Assembly: GCA_030149405.1 (NCBI GenBank)
Contig: JASBRM010000337.1
Location: 1-18,082 of the forward strand
Length of the DNA: 18,082 nucleotides
Direction of reading: 5' to 3'
Source of the DNA: Neptuniibacter sp.
GTDB lineage: Bacteria; Pseudomonadota; Gammaproteobacteria; Pseudomonadales; Balneatricaceae
Every line of letters begins with the position of its first letter. Within the stretch, counting starts at the first letter, position 1. Under the pieces are notes generated by a model that did not search any database, was not told where the DNA came from, and saw only the letters and a list, made by a program, of their open reading frames with translations. This document shows positions 18,018 to 18,082 of the stretch, one piece after another. Position numbers and translations under genes: made by a program.

Positions 18018-18082
18018 TTGAAACGATTGACACTGAAAACCTGCGTAGTTGCAAAGCTGCTTTCCTTACTCAGCGTTCAACC
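18018..18082 (+). CDS. Start of a probable exported protein, TTG initiation, cut by the window edge
   Basis: From TTG at 18018 an open frame of 21 codons runs to the window end. It reads (M)KRLTLKTCVVAKLLSLLSVQ: two basic residues, then a mostly hydrophobic stretch, as in a Sec signal peptide. AAGGGAG lies seven bases upstream, an excellent position. An in-frame TAA at 18003-18005 excludes an earlier start, and the GTG at 18013 is out of frame and stops at once. The family cannot be known from this fragment. Confidence 0.45.
   Translation, partial: MKRLTLKTCVVAKLLSLLSVQ

Overview
The window looks like ordinary chromosome from a marine-type gammaproteobacterium. Gene content and order resemble Pseudomonas and Oceanospirillales: an oxyR-recG pair, a hemB-ppk1 pair, rsmD near coaD and a YfhL-type ferredoxin, and a magnesium-type HemB. 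Base composition looks moderate, near half GC. A member of the Oceanospirillaceae (for example a Neptuniibacter relative) is my best guess, but this is inference. I see no rRNA, tRNA, CRISPR array, insertion sequence or phage gene.

Region by region. (1) 1-3252: the 3' end of rsmD (+) meets a TetR/AcrR-type repressor gene (-) stop codon to stop codon. Upstream of tetR lies an M48 metallopeptidase lipoprotein gene (-). Divergent from that are coaD and a 2[4Fe-4S] ferredoxin gene (+), which end at a strong bidirectional terminator. (2) 3285-9164: one very large gene (-) encodes a 1959-residue secreted protein of the MshQ/DUF6701 type with three LamG-like domains and a set of tandem beta-rich modules. 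(3) 9249-12776: an oxyR-recG-DUF501 operon (-) with overlapping genes. (4) 12827-13675: an atypical SDR (YeeZ-like) gene (+), divergent from oxyR, ending at a second bidirectional terminator. (5) 13730-16939: a hemB-ppk1 operon (-). (6) 17111-17764: elbB (+), followed by a hairpin and a non-coding stretch. The window ends in the first codons of a probable exported-protein gene.

How the genes fit together. Most are housekeeping genes: ribosomal RNA methylation, CoA synthesis, iron-sulfur electron transfer, peroxide response and recombination, haem and polyphosphate synthesis. The accessory parts are the tetR/M48 pair between rsmD and coaD and the giant surface-protein gene. The giant gene carries an in-frame run of eight G between two domains, which makes it a candidate phase-variable adhesin. 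It has no visible terminator separating it from the oxyR operon upstream.

The most unusual sequence details are: the G7 slippery tract at the oxyR/recG overlap, where a -1 shift would fuse the two proteins; the G8 tract in the giant gene; the palindrome over the putative tetR promoter; and the zero-gap convergent rsmD/tetR ends. I did not find a clearly new biological system. The giant orphan MshQ-like protein is the best candidate for unexplored biology.
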